DNA of 8,992 nt from Desulfofustis sp. (lineage in GTDB: Bacteria > Desulfobacterota > Desulfobulbia > Desulfobulbales > Desulfocapsaceae). Shown piece by piece: positions 1 through 6,447 of the stretch. A model generated the notes under the pieces. The model worked only from the letters and a program-made list of their open reading frames with translations, ran no database searches and was not told where the DNA came from. Location of the stretch: contig JARFQM010000176.1 in assembly GCA_029287755.1 (NCBI GenBank), positions 1-8,992 of the forward strand, given 5' to 3'. Both the position numbers and the translations under genes were made by a program. Within the stretch, counting starts at the first letter, position 1; each line of letters starts with the position of its first letter.

Positions 1-81
1 CGGGAATTGGGAATCTCCAAGGACACCCTGCGCAGAAAAATCGAGCGGTACGGCCTGGAAAATCCCCTGGATGTGGCCTGA
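1..81 (+). CDS. C-terminal fragment of a Fis-type HTH regulator (probable sigma-54-dependent response regulator)
   Basis: The first 26 codons read in frame 1 to a TGA at 79-81; the 5' part lies outside the window. The peptide contains LGISKDTLRRKIERYGL, the form of the recognition helix and tail of Fis-family helix-turn-helix domains that end NtrC/ZraR-type sigma-54 activators. Such proteins normally have an N-terminal receiver or sensor domain and a central AAA+ domain, which cannot be seen here. It would bind an upstream activating sequence and drive RpoN-dependent transcription. It is the only plus-strand gene in the window and converges on the zinc operon. A different Fis-domain protein is possible, but the short tail after the helix is typical of response regulators. 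Confidence 0.8.
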   Translation, partial: RELGISKDTLRRKIERYGLENPLDVA

Positions 82-120
82 GTAGTCGTTGAGTTAGACG
101 GGTGCCTGGCAAAATTAGGT

Positions 121-199
121 TCTTGGCTCAAGATCCGGACGGGCGGGGCAATGTTGCCGCAGGCATATGGGAGCGTCCGGGGCGAAAATGCGTGCGCCC
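121..199. terminator. Convergent intergenic region with stacked inverted repeats, possible bidirectional terminator
   Basis: The 156 bases between the two converging genes (82-237) hold no gene but several inverted repeats. TCTTG/CAAGA (121-125/129-133) has a 3-nt loop. CCGGACG/CGTCCGG (135-141/174-180) encloses GGCAA/TTGCC (147-151/154-158). GGGCG/CGCCC (180-184/195-199) overlaps the outer arm. None is directly followed by a T run in either direction; the nearest is TTTTTT at 225-230 on the plus strand, about 25 nt downstream. A termination role is inferred mainly from the convergent layout. Confidence 0.3.
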
Positions 200-237
200 A
201 AGGCAGAGATTGAGCACCAAGATATTTTTTGAGACAG

Positions 238-678
238 CTAATGAGACTCAGCTTTGAGGCAGCTCCCGCAGACCCCGTCCACCCGTATTTCAATCCGTTC
301 AATCTGCCCCGGGAAGGTCTTTCTGAGGCTATCGGATGAGAAATCGAGACTGCCTGGATTGAGACAATCCAGGCGGCCGCAGCGGGTGCAGTAAAAATGA
401 TGGTGCGGCGCGTGATTGCCGTTCGGAGCCAGGCCGAAATGGGCAGCTCTGCCCCCGGCGCTCAGGCGTTCCACCAATTTGTAGTCGACCAGCAGTTCCA
501 ATATCCGGTAAATGGTGACTCTGTTGATGGAATGGCTGCGCTCGACCGTACTGAAGATTTCGGCAGCGGTGAGGGGAAAGCGGTTGTTGCCGATGATCTC
601 AAGCACCCTGATCCTGTTGCCGGTCGGTTCCAAGCCCACCGCTTCCAGCAGACTCCGATAATCGCATTCCATGCACAT
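238..678 (-). CDS. zur: Fur-family metalloregulator, probable zinc uptake repressor Zur
   Basis: A 146-residue protein, normal for Fur/Zur/PerR. Residues about 10-85 form the winged helix, with the Fur-type recognition helix around NRVTIYRILELL (52-63). Residues 86-146 form the dimerisation and metal domain, with an H89/H92-H94 cluster followed by C97-x2-C100, and a second pair C137-x2-C140. These are the four cysteines of the structural zinc site. Extra cysteines C2 and C5 sit at the N terminus. It is the last gene of the operon, 7 nt after the znuB stop, with AGGGG five bases before the ATG. Its position behind znuACB makes zinc sensing the best call; Fur or PerR function is less likely but cannot be excluded by sequence alone. 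It probably represses its own operon through the palindromes upstream of znuA. Confidence 0.88.
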   Translation of the reverse strand: MCMECDYRSLLEAVGLEPTGNRIRVLEIIGNNRFPLTAAEIFSTVERSHSINRVTIYRILELLVDYKLVERLSAGGRAAHFGLAPNGNHAPHHHFYCTRCGRLDCLNPGSLDFSSDSLRKTFPGQIERIEIRVDGVCGSCLKAESH

Positions 679-685
679 GGCGCCC

Positions 686-1537
686 CTACCCCGACATTTC
701 CCTGTGCGACTTGAGCATCAGCCGCCGTTTGTTCAGAACGATAAGCCTGTCCAGGACCAGGGACAGGTAAAATCCCGTGCCGGCTAAAAAGATAATGGCA
801 GCCCCGGAGGTCAAATCAAACCGATACGATATCCACAGGCCTCCGGAGGTGCAGACCATCCCCAGAACGCAGGAATAGAACATCATCTGAATAAGTGATT
901 TTGTATATTTTTCAGCTATATAGGGAGGGATTGTCAAAAGGGCGATAACCAGTATCAAGCCGACCACCTGCACCATCATGACCACGGTAATCGCCACGAT
1001 GCCAATCAGCATGTAATAGAGTCGTTTCACCGGGACGCCGCGCACCAGGGCAAATTCCTCGTCATAGGACATGACCAGCAGATCGTTGAAAAAATAGAAA
1101 ACCAGCAGCAGAATTCCCCCTCCGGCTATGGTCATTATCAAAAGATCGGATCGCGGAACGCTGAGAATCGAGCCGAACAGGTAACTCATCAGGTCGACGT
1201 TGTAGCCCGGAGTCAGGTCGATAAGAAGAATCCCCACCGCCATACCGACCGCCCACATCACGCCGATGATGGTATCTGCCCGCTGCTTGGAACGGCTGGA
1301 GACGGCGGCCATGATCATGGCCGAGAGAAAGGAGAAGAAAAATGCCCCGGCCATGAACGGCATCCCCAGGAAAAACGCCAGACCGATGCCGCCATAGGCG
1401 CTGTGGGCAATACCTCCGGAGAGAAACACAAGACGGTTGACCACGATGAGCGAACCGATCACGCCGCAGATGACACTGGCCAGCAGTCCGGCCAGCAGTG
1501 CGTTGCGCATAAACTCGAAGTGCAGCGCCTCAATCAT
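686..1537 (-). CDS. znuB: Zinc ABC transporter permease, ABC-3 family (ZnuB-like)
   Basis: A 283-residue, strongly hydrophobic protein with about eight membrane segments, the usual size and pattern of ABC-3 (ZnuB/MntB/TroC) permeases. The family motif is seen at GGIAHSAYGGIGLAFFLG (about residues 41-58), and a second at DLTSGAAIIFLAG near the C terminus. It forms the inner-membrane channel through which metal delivered by ZnuA is moved by the ZnuC ATPase. The ATG lies inside the end of znuC (8-nt overlap, ATGATTGA), which suggests translational coupling. Manganese or iron permeases share this fold; zinc is preferred because of the His-rich binding protein and the Fur-family gene in the same operon. 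Confidence 0.92.
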   Translation of the reverse strand: MIEALHFEFMRNALLAGLLASVICGVIGSLIVVNRLVFLSGGIAHSAYGGIGLAFFLGMPFMAGAFFFSFLSAMIMAAVSSRSKQRADTIIGVMWAVGMAVGILLIDLTPGYNVDLMSYLFGSILSVPRSDLLIMTIAGGGILLLVFYFFNDLLVMSYDEEFALVRGVPVKRLYYMLIGIVAITVVMMVQVVGLILVIALLTIPPYIAEKYTKSLIQMMFYSCVLGMVCTSGGLWISYRFDLTSGAAIIFLAGTGFYLSLVLDRLIVLNKRRLMLKSHREMSG

Positions 1538-2315
1538 TTGTCACCCCTTCTAGCAGAGATGATGGACCAGGAGCAGACACCGGGAAGGTTACCGGACAGG
1601 AGTCATATACCGAACAGGCGTACACCGCATCGAACAGTTCACCTGAACTTGCAAAAGCCTGGTGGTAATGGAGCCGTTTGTTCACGCAGGCCACCGATTT
1701 GGCGTAGGCGGATACCGACAGCAGGTCATGGCTGACCATCAGAATGGTCAGCTCTTTGTTCAACTCCTGGAGCAGCTGGTAGAATTCGGTCTGCCCCCGA
1801 CTGTCGATCGAGGCAGTTGGTTCATCGAGCACCAGAAGCTCCGGCTCGGTCACCAGAGCCCTGGCAATCAGGACCCGCTGGCGCTGCCCCCCCGAGAGGT
1901 CGCTGATTTTGCGCCCGGCAAATTCGCTGATTCCCATCTTCTCCAGCGCCGCCAGTCCATCCCTCCGATCCTGCTGTGACCGTCCAAAGGGCAGCCGGTT
2001 CTCGGGCACGTGTTTGCCCATGACGACCACATCGAGCGCCGTCGCCGGAAAACTAAGATTATGATCGATCTGCTGCGGAACATAGCCGATCTCCAGTCCC
2101 TTTTTTCCCGGTTTTCTGCCAGTCAGCCGCACCCTGCCCCGGGTCGGCTTCAACAACCCGATAATCAATTTGACCAGGGTGGTCTTGCCCCCGCCATTGG
2201 GACCCACCACCGCGATAAAGTCACCCTGGGCAACGACCAGGTCTATATTGTGCAAAACTTCCTTGCCGCTATAGGAGAAGCAGAGATCGGTGATATCTAC
2301 AATTGTGTCATTCAT
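1530..2315 (-). CDS. znuC: Zinc ABC transporter ATP-binding protein (ZnuC-like)
   Basis: A 261-residue ABC ATPase with a complete motif set: Walker A GPNGGGKTT (38-46), Q-loop VPQQ (79-82), signature LSGGQ (140-144), Walker B LLVLDE with catalytic E165, D-loop near 169-171, and switch His in VSHD (H196). The segment VACVNKRLHYH after the H-loop is typical of the zinc/manganese ABC-3 group. It energises import by ZnuB from the cytoplasmic face. The tail after residue 225 differs from the usual ZnuC end and carries three Cys, in YACSVYDSCPV and the preceding VACV. It starts 11 nt after the znuA stop with only a weak AGG upstream, so coupling to znuA translation is likely. Confidence 0.94.
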   Translation of the reverse strand: MNDTIVDITDLCFSYSGKEVLHNIDLVVAQGDFIAVVGPNGGGKTTLVKLIIGLLKPTRGRVRLTGRKPGKKGLEIGYVPQQIDHNLSFPATALDVVVMGKHVPENRLPFGRSQQDRRDGLAALEKMGISEFAGRKISDLSGGQRQRVLIARALVTEPELLVLDEPTASIDSRGQTEFYQLLQELNKELTILMVSHDLLSVSAYAKSVACVNKRLHYHQAFASSGELFDAVYACSVYDSCPVTFPVSAPGPSSLLEGVTND

Positions 2316-2326
2316 AGCCGGCCTGA

Positions 2327-3226
2327 TTAACGCAGTGCAGCGGCCATCTTGTCGGCCACCATCCTCATATTGTCGAACCAGTCCTCACCCAGCGGATCAA
2401 TCAGCACCACCTGCGCTCCGATTTCTCTGGCGATTACTTCGGCGCTTTTTCTGGAGAATTGGGGTTGGGCAAAGATTATCGAAATCTTTTCCCGGCGGGC
2501 AAGTTCAATCAAGGCCTTTAGATGTGCCGGCTTCGGGCTCTTACCCTCAATTTCCACCGCCACCTGCTGGAGATCGTAGTCGCGGGCAAAGTAGCCCCAG
2601 CTGGGATGGAAGACCATGAATTTCATGCCTGACTTGTCACCCAGAATGTTCCTTAGCTGTGTATCAAGTCGATCAATTTTCTCGATAAAACGTTGCGCGT
2701 TGGCCTGATAGGTTGCCGCGTGCTGCCGGTCCAGGGCTGCAAGATTGGTCCTGATAATCCCCACCTGATGTTTAACCAGCGTCGGGGAAAGCCAGATATG
2801 AGGATCCAGGCCGGCCTCATCTTCCTGGTGAGCGCCGGGGATATCTTCTTCATGATCCTCATGATGGTGGTCATCCGCCATGGCCATCCTGTCAACCCCT
2901 GCCTCGGTGTGAACCACCCTCATCTCAGGGTTGATCTTGGTTATTCTATCCAGCCAGGCTTCCTCGAGGGCTATGCCAATGGTGAAATAGGCCCGGGCCG
3001 CAGCCAGTTTTCTCATCTGCGACGGTTTCGGTTCATAGGTGTGAGGGCTTGCCCCTGGGGGAACCATCACTTCGACGTTGAGCAGATCGCCGCTAATTTG
3101 TTGCACAAAATATTTCTGGGGAAGAATCGAGACAAACACGGTCGCAGAAGCACTTACCCTCCCCGGCAGACCGGCCCCGCATGCACATGCAACGAACAGT
3201 ACAGCACACCAAAGGTTTCTTTTCAT
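2327..3226 (-). CDS. znuA: Periplasmic zinc-binding protein of ABC transporter (ZnuA-like, cluster A-I)
   Basis: The ATG at 3226 gives 299 residues. A longer frame starts with TTG at 3268, but its 14 extra residues precede an evident signal peptide (MKRN, a hydrophobic stretch 5-16, then a signal peptidase I-like A26-S27-A28 site), so the inner start is chosen. The four expected metal ligands are present: H62 in GASPHTYEP, H143 in LDPHIWLSP, H207 in FHPSWGYFA, and D277 in LIDPLGEDW. Residues 118-137 form an acidic His-rich loop (HHHEDHEED, H133) typical of zinc-specific members. F-V-A-C14 is a poor lipobox, so a soluble periplasmic protein is more likely than a lipoprotein. It is the first gene of the zinc operon. 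Confidence 0.93.
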   Translation of the reverse strand: MKRNLWCAVLFVACACGAGLPGRVSASATVFVSILPQKYFVQQISGDLLNVEVMVPPGASPHTYEPKPSQMRKLAAARAYFTIGIALEEAWLDRITKINPEMRVVHTEAGVDRMAMADDHHHEDHEEDIPGAHQEDEAGLDPHIWLSPTLVKHQVGIIRTNLAALDRQHAATYQANAQRFIEKIDRLDTQLRNILGDKSGMKFMVFHPSWGYFARDYDLQQVAVEIEGKSPKPAHLKALIELARREKISIIFAQPQFSRKSAEVIAREIGAQVVLIDPLGEDWFDNMRMVADKMAAALR

Positions 3227-3259
3227 ACTAACCTGGCTCCGATAACAGCAGCAAAACGG

Positions 3260-3288
3260 TTTATGCAACTTTGTTGCACGGTGGTTAA
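3260..3288 (-). promoter_or_regulatory. Candidate promoter of the znuACB-zur operon
   Basis: On the minus strand TTAACC (3288-3283) and CATAAA (3265-3260) are separated by 17 bases, each matching four of six positions of the sigma-70 -35 and -10 consensus. This would place the transcript start near 3253, about 27 nt before the ATG. The palindrome at 3264-3278 fills the spacer and enters the -10, an arrangement expected for a metal-dependent repressor. The assignment is by eye. Confidence 0.4.
3264..3278. promoter_or_regulatory. Perfect palindrome upstream of znuA, candidate Zur operator
   Basis: TGCAAC-TTT-GTTGCA is a perfect inverted repeat with 6-base arms and a 3-base centre, located 38-52 bases before the znuA ATG. 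Fur-family operators are AT-rich palindromes of about 15-23 bp overlapping promoters, and the operon ends with a Fur-family gene. The match to a specific Zur consensus in this lineage was not checked. Confidence 0.5.
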
Positions 3289-3300
3289 CAGATAACCACC
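3280..3300. promoter_or_regulatory. Second perfect palindrome adjoining the candidate Zur operator
   Basis: GGTGGTTA (3280-3287) and TAACCACC (3293-3300) are perfect 8-base arms around a 5-base centre. The centre lies 19 bp from that of the 3264-3278 palindrome, on the upstream side of znuA, and overlaps the proposed -35. It could be a second operator of different sequence. A transcript hairpin is possible too, but no T run follows. Confidence 0.4.
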
Positions 3301-3305
3301 CGGGC

Positions 3306-3382
3306 GGCAGCAGGCAAGGCCCTGCCTCCCTCCGCTGCCAGAATCTCTGGTCGGCGATCTCTCCCCTGGCGGGCTCTCGCCA
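3306..3382. other. Structured intergenic segment between ilvB-like gene and znuA promoter
   Basis: The region 3301-3443 carries no gene. It has GGCAGC/GCTGCC (3306-3311/3334-3339) enclosing AGGCA/TGCCT (3312-3316/3323-3327), CCAGA/TCTGG (3338-3342/3346-3350), and TGGCG/CGCCA (3367-3371/3378-3382). These could fold in the 3' end of the ilvB-like transcript, but no T tract follows, so intrinsic termination is not shown. Confidence 0.25.
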
Positions 3383-3443
3383 TGCGTACCGATCAGCTGC
3401 TGCAGCGCCTCAGGTCTATGGAGCTGAGCAAACGGGAAACTCC

Positions 3444-5144
3444 CTATTCCATATGGGGGCCGAGAATCATGTCCTTGTATCCGAGCCCCGCTGGAATGCG
3501 CGGGTAGAGCATTTCATCGACATCGGTGACCACTTCGAGAAAGGAAGGCCCTTCAGCGCTGATGAAGTCTTCCAGCCCCTGCTTCAGCTCGCCGCGTTTT
3601 TCGATTCTGCGGCTATAGGCGAAAGCCATCTCCTGGGCGACATTGGCGAAGCTTATATCGGTGATCTTCTTGGTACCCACGTGGGACCCGCCATATATGA
3701 GATCCTGAATATTTCTGACCATGCAGTCGCCATGATTGTTGAGCAGCAGTATTTTTACCGGAAGCTGATACTTGCCGATGGTGAAAAGTTCCCCCAGATT
3801 CATCAGCAGGCTGCCGTCTCCGTCGATGGCGATAATGGTGTCATCCGGGTTGGCGTAGTGGGCTCCGATCGCGGTCGGCACGGCGAATCCCATTGTGCCG
3901 TAGCCGCCCGAGGTCAGAAAGGTCTTGGGTTTGAGAGAAATCAGGTACTGGGCGGCGAACATCTGATGATTGCCGACACCGGTGGTCACCTTGGTGTCTT
4001 CGGTGAGCATGGTGGAGAGAAACTCCATTACCTCGGACTGCTGGATGAGAGGATTTTCCCGGTCAAAATTGAGCGGATGATCCTGCTTGAGCTTGAACGC
4101 ATATTCCTGCCAGGGACCTATATCAAGTTTAATATCATGTTTTTCGGCGTAGTTGAGCAAATCGTCCAAAGCAGTTTCCGCCTTGCCGATGAAGGAAAAT
4201 TTAGGGTTTCTGGAAAAGCGCACCTCCTGAACCTTTTCCGGATTAACATCGAAATAGGCGATATCAGCCTCCAGTCCGGCCTCGCCAACCTTCTGCTGCA
4301 CCCGGTCGTCCCAGCGAATCCCGAAAGCAACGAACAGGTCGGTCTCCTGAATGGCCATATTGGCCGCCGGCACTCCGAACATACCGAGCATGCCCAGGGC
4401 CCAGTCGCCCTTCTCGTTGAGAATCCCCTTGCCCATCAGACTCCAGATGGAAGGGACCCTGTAGCGCCGGTTGAAGGCCCTGATGCGCTCACTGGCCGAC
4501 TCCGTGTTGAGCCCGCCGCCGATGTAGAGCAGCGGTCGTTTGGCCTTCTGCAGCAGTTCAAAAAACTGCTTACACTGATTTTCACCAAGGTGCCGCTCCT
4601 CGTCGTATTTATGTCGAAATCGTTGGGCCTCGATGGCTCTGTAGTCACCTTCATTTTTCTGGATATCAAAGGGAAAATCGATCACCACCGGCCCTGGTTT
4701 TCCCGATTTAGCCAGGAAATAGGCATCTTTGACGATTTCCTCGACGTTCTGAAGTTCGGTGACCAGGATCACTTTTTTAGCCGCGTCTTTGAAAATCGAG
4801 ACGACATCGATGGTCTGGAACACATCGGTTCCCATCTGGCCCTGGGCGACCTGTCCGGCAAAGACCAGGAGCGGAATCGAGTCGGCGTTGGCATCCGCCA
4901 CTGCGCTCAAGGTGTTGGTGATGGCCGGCCCCGAGGTGACCACCGCAATCCCGACGTCGTTGCTGGAGCGAGAGTAGCCGCCGGCGGCGAACGCGCATGA
5001 CTGCTCGTTGGCATTGACCACAATCTCTATGCCAACCTCGTCGATGGCGTGGAACACCGGCAGAATGGTGGCCCCTGAAAACCCGAATACCTTCTTTACC
5101 CCGAGGTCAACGAAACTCTTAGCTAAGATCTGTGCATTATTCAT
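3444..5144 (-). CDS. ilvB: Acetolactate synthase large subunit-like ThDP-dependent enzyme
   Basis: A 566-residue ThDP enzyme with the three-domain AHAS architecture: N-terminal Pyr domain with catalytic Glu E47, central FAD/DHAP-type domain, and C-terminal PP domain with GDGS (442-445) and NN (469-470) for ThDP/Mg binding. AHAS-like blocks include GFSGATILPVF (21-31), VTSGPAITN (69-77), LGMLGMFG (250-257), FGIRWDDRV (274-282) and TFLTSGGYGTMGF (408-420). It would condense pyruvate with a second 2-keto acid. Departures from my recollection of the AHAS consensus are N46 where His precedes the Glu, F256 for H in GMLGMHG, and MVRNIQ (475-480) for MVRQWQ, with HGDC (471-474) replacing the usual GYLG. 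The substrate may therefore not be the classical one. The ATG at 5144 follows GGGGG with a 6-base gap. It is the last gene after ilvN and the aminotransferase. Other decarboxylases or ligases of the family are possible alternatives. Confidence 0.82.
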   Translation of the reverse strand: MNNAQILAKSFVDLGVKKVFGFSGATILPVFHAIDEVGIEIVVNANEQSCAFAAGGYSRSSNDVGIAVVTSGPAITNTLSAVADANADSIPLLVFAGQVAQGQMGTDVFQTIDVVSIFKDAAKKVILVTELQNVEEIVKDAYFLAKSGKPGPVVIDFPFDIQKNEGDYRAIEAQRFRHKYDEERHLGENQCKQFFELLQKAKRPLLYIGGGLNTESASERIRAFNRRYRVPSIWSLMGKGILNEKGDWALGMLGMFGVPAANMAIQETDLFVAFGIRWDDRVQQKVGEAGLEADIAYFDVNPEKVQEVRFSRNPKFSFIGKAETALDDLLNYAEKHDIKLDIGPWQEYAFKLKQDHPLNFDRENPLIQQSEVMEFLSTMLTEDTKVTTGVGNHQMFAAQYLISLKPKTFLTSGGYGTMGFAVPTAIGAHYANPDDTIIAIDGDGSLLMNLGELFTIGKYQLPVKILLLNNHGDCMVRNIQDLIYGGSHVGTKKITDISFANVAQEMAFAYSRRIEKRGELKQGLEDFISAEGPSFLEVVTDVDEMLYPRIPAGLGYKDMILGPHME

Positions 5145-5162
5145 GAAATTCCCCCGAATTCC

Positions 5163-5210
5163 TCACTGATATGATTGACGACGCCGCAGCGTCCCACCCG
5201 TCTTACTCAT
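5163..5210 (-). CDS. Possible 15-codon upstream ORF before the ilvB-like gene
   Basis: In the 106-nt gap between the aminotransferase and the ilvB-like gene, an ATG at 5210 preceded by AAGGAAAA opens a 15-residue frame (MSKTGGTLRRRQSYQ) ending in TGA at 5163-5165, 18 nt before the ilvB ATG. It contains no run of Leu, Ile or Val codons, so it is not a classical attenuation peptide. Within it, GACGC/GCGTC (5180-5184/5189-5193) could form a short hairpin. It may be chance. Confidence 0.2.
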   Translation of the reverse strand: MSKTGGTLRRRQSYQ

Positions 5211-5232
5211 TTTTCCTTTTTGGGGAGGCTAC

Positions 5233-5261
5233 ACTATAGGCGATGTGGATTTATCTGGAAA
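5233..5261 (-). promoter_or_regulatory. Candidate internal promoter for the ilvB-like gene
   Basis: On the minus strand TTTCCA (5261-5256, four of six matches) and TATAGT (5238-5233, five of six) are separated by 17 bases, at the very end of the aminotransferase gene. A start near 5226 would give a leader of about 80 nt before the ilvB ATG. The unusually wide gap in this otherwise tight gene set is consistent with an internal start, but the call is by eye. Confidence 0.35.
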
Positions 5262-6417
5262 GAAACTCCTGGATGCGCCGAACGCCCTCCGCCATGTTTT
5301 CTATACTGTTGGTATAGGCAAAGCGGACGTGTTTTTCCGGGCTGTGGACACCGAAATCTTTTCCAGGCGTTATTGCAACACCCTGGTGTTCCAGAAGATC
5401 ATAGGCAAACCTGAAACTGTCGGCTGTCAGCCCGGAGCTGTCAGCATAGAGATAGAATGCTCCCTGCGGCGTCACCGGTATCTGAAAACCGATGTCCTGC
5501 AACGCCGGCAGCAGAAAATCCCTCCTTTTCCTGAACTCCTGCCGCCGCTCTTCGAGAACACCCAGACATTGGGGGCTAAAGGCCTCCAGGGCCGCATACT
5601 GTGATATCGAAGTACAGGACAGAAACAGGTTTTGCGCCAGGGTGTCGAGACTCTCCACATAGGCTTCCGGAGCCACTACCCAGCCCAGCCGCCAGCCGGT
5701 CATGCCGAAATATTTTGAAAAGCTGTTGATGACGAAAAGGTCATCAGCCAGTTCCAGCGCCGAATATCCCTTACTGCCGTAGACCAGGCCCTGGTAGATC
5801 TCATCAACAATGAGATGCCCGCCTCGTTCTTTGACCGCCGCGTGAATGCGCACCATCTCTTCTCGTTCCACCACGGTCCCGGTAGGATTTGACGGGGTGG
5901 CCACCATCACCGCCCTCGTTTTGTCACTCCAGCTATCACCGATCTGAGTGCTGCTGAGCTGATAGTTGGTATCGGCGTCAACCGGTATTCCCACGGGAAC
6001 TCCGGAGACCAGTTCGACAAAGTTCTTGTTGCACGGATACCCTGGGTCGGTCATCAGCACCTCTTCTCCCGGGTCGATCAGCACGCTCATCACCAGTTGT
6101 AAAGCACCGGATGAACCAGGAGTGACGATGATCCGGGCGGGATCGACAGAAATCGACAGCGAACGGGCATAGTGGTCGCTGATCGCCTGCCGCAGCTCGG
6201 GTATCCCGGTGGCCGCGGTGTAGCCGGTATGGCCTGCGTACAGAGCATTCTTGCCTGCCTCGATCACCGTTTCAGGAGTGGCAAAATCCGGTTCTCCCAC
6301 TTCCATGTGGATCACCGAACGTCCCTCCGCTTCCAACTGCTTGGCCCGGGCCAGCAGATCCATTACATAGAAGGGAACGATCCGTTCCATCCTCGCGGCT
6401 GTTCTCCAAGTGCTCAT
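5251..6417 (-). CDS. Class I/II PLP-dependent aminotransferase
   Basis: With the ATG at 6417 the protein has 388 residues. A TTG at 6429 would add MQKR and lies only 3 nt after AGGA; the ATG is 15 nt from it, so the start is uncertain. Fold-type I features are clear: VGEPDF (40-45), GSSGAL (101-106), NPTG (177-180), DEIY (205-208), Schiff-base Lys K235 in SFSKYFGMTGWRLGW, and substrate-carboxylate Arg R365 in HVRFAYTNS. It resembles the I-gamma aspartate/alanine-type aminotransferases of many bacteria and archaea. It would exchange the amino group between an amino acid and a 2-keto acid, with glutamate the usual partner. The gene starts 30 nt after ilvN and precedes the ilvB-like gene, so its keto acid is plausibly linked to pyruvate, valine or isoleucine metabolism. 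The exact substrate cannot be read from the sequence. Confidence 0.9.
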   Translation of the reverse strand: MSTWRTAARMERIVPFYVMDLLARAKQLEAEGRSVIHMEVGEPDFATPETVIEAGKNALYAGHTGYTAATGIPELRQAISDHYARSLSISVDPARIIVTPGSSGALQLVMSVLIDPGEEVLMTDPGYPCNKNFVELVSGVPVGIPVDADTNYQLSSTQIGDSWSDKTRAVMVATPSNPTGTVVEREEMVRIHAAVKERGGHLIVDEIYQGLVYGSKGYSALELADDLFVINSFSKYFGMTGWRLGWVVAPEAYVESLDTLAQNLFLSCTSISQYAALEAFSPQCLGVLEERRQEFRKRRDFLLPALQDIGFQIPVTPQGAFYLYADSSGLTADSFRFAYDLLEHQGVAITPGKDFGVHSPEKHVRFAYTNSIENMAEGVRRIQEFLSR

Positions 6418-6447
6418 GCGCTTTTGCAAAGTTCCTGTGTGGTTTGC

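Noticed and set aside
3227..3268. N-terminal extension of znuA from a TTG codon
   Set aside because: It would place 14 residues before a good signal peptide, uses a rare start, and runs through the candidate promoter and operator.
3453..5000. Long open frame of about 515 codons on the plus strand opposite the ilvB-like gene
   Set aside because: It is exactly antisense to a clear ThDP enzyme gene, has no recognisable domain, and such frames arise often opposite GC-rich genes.
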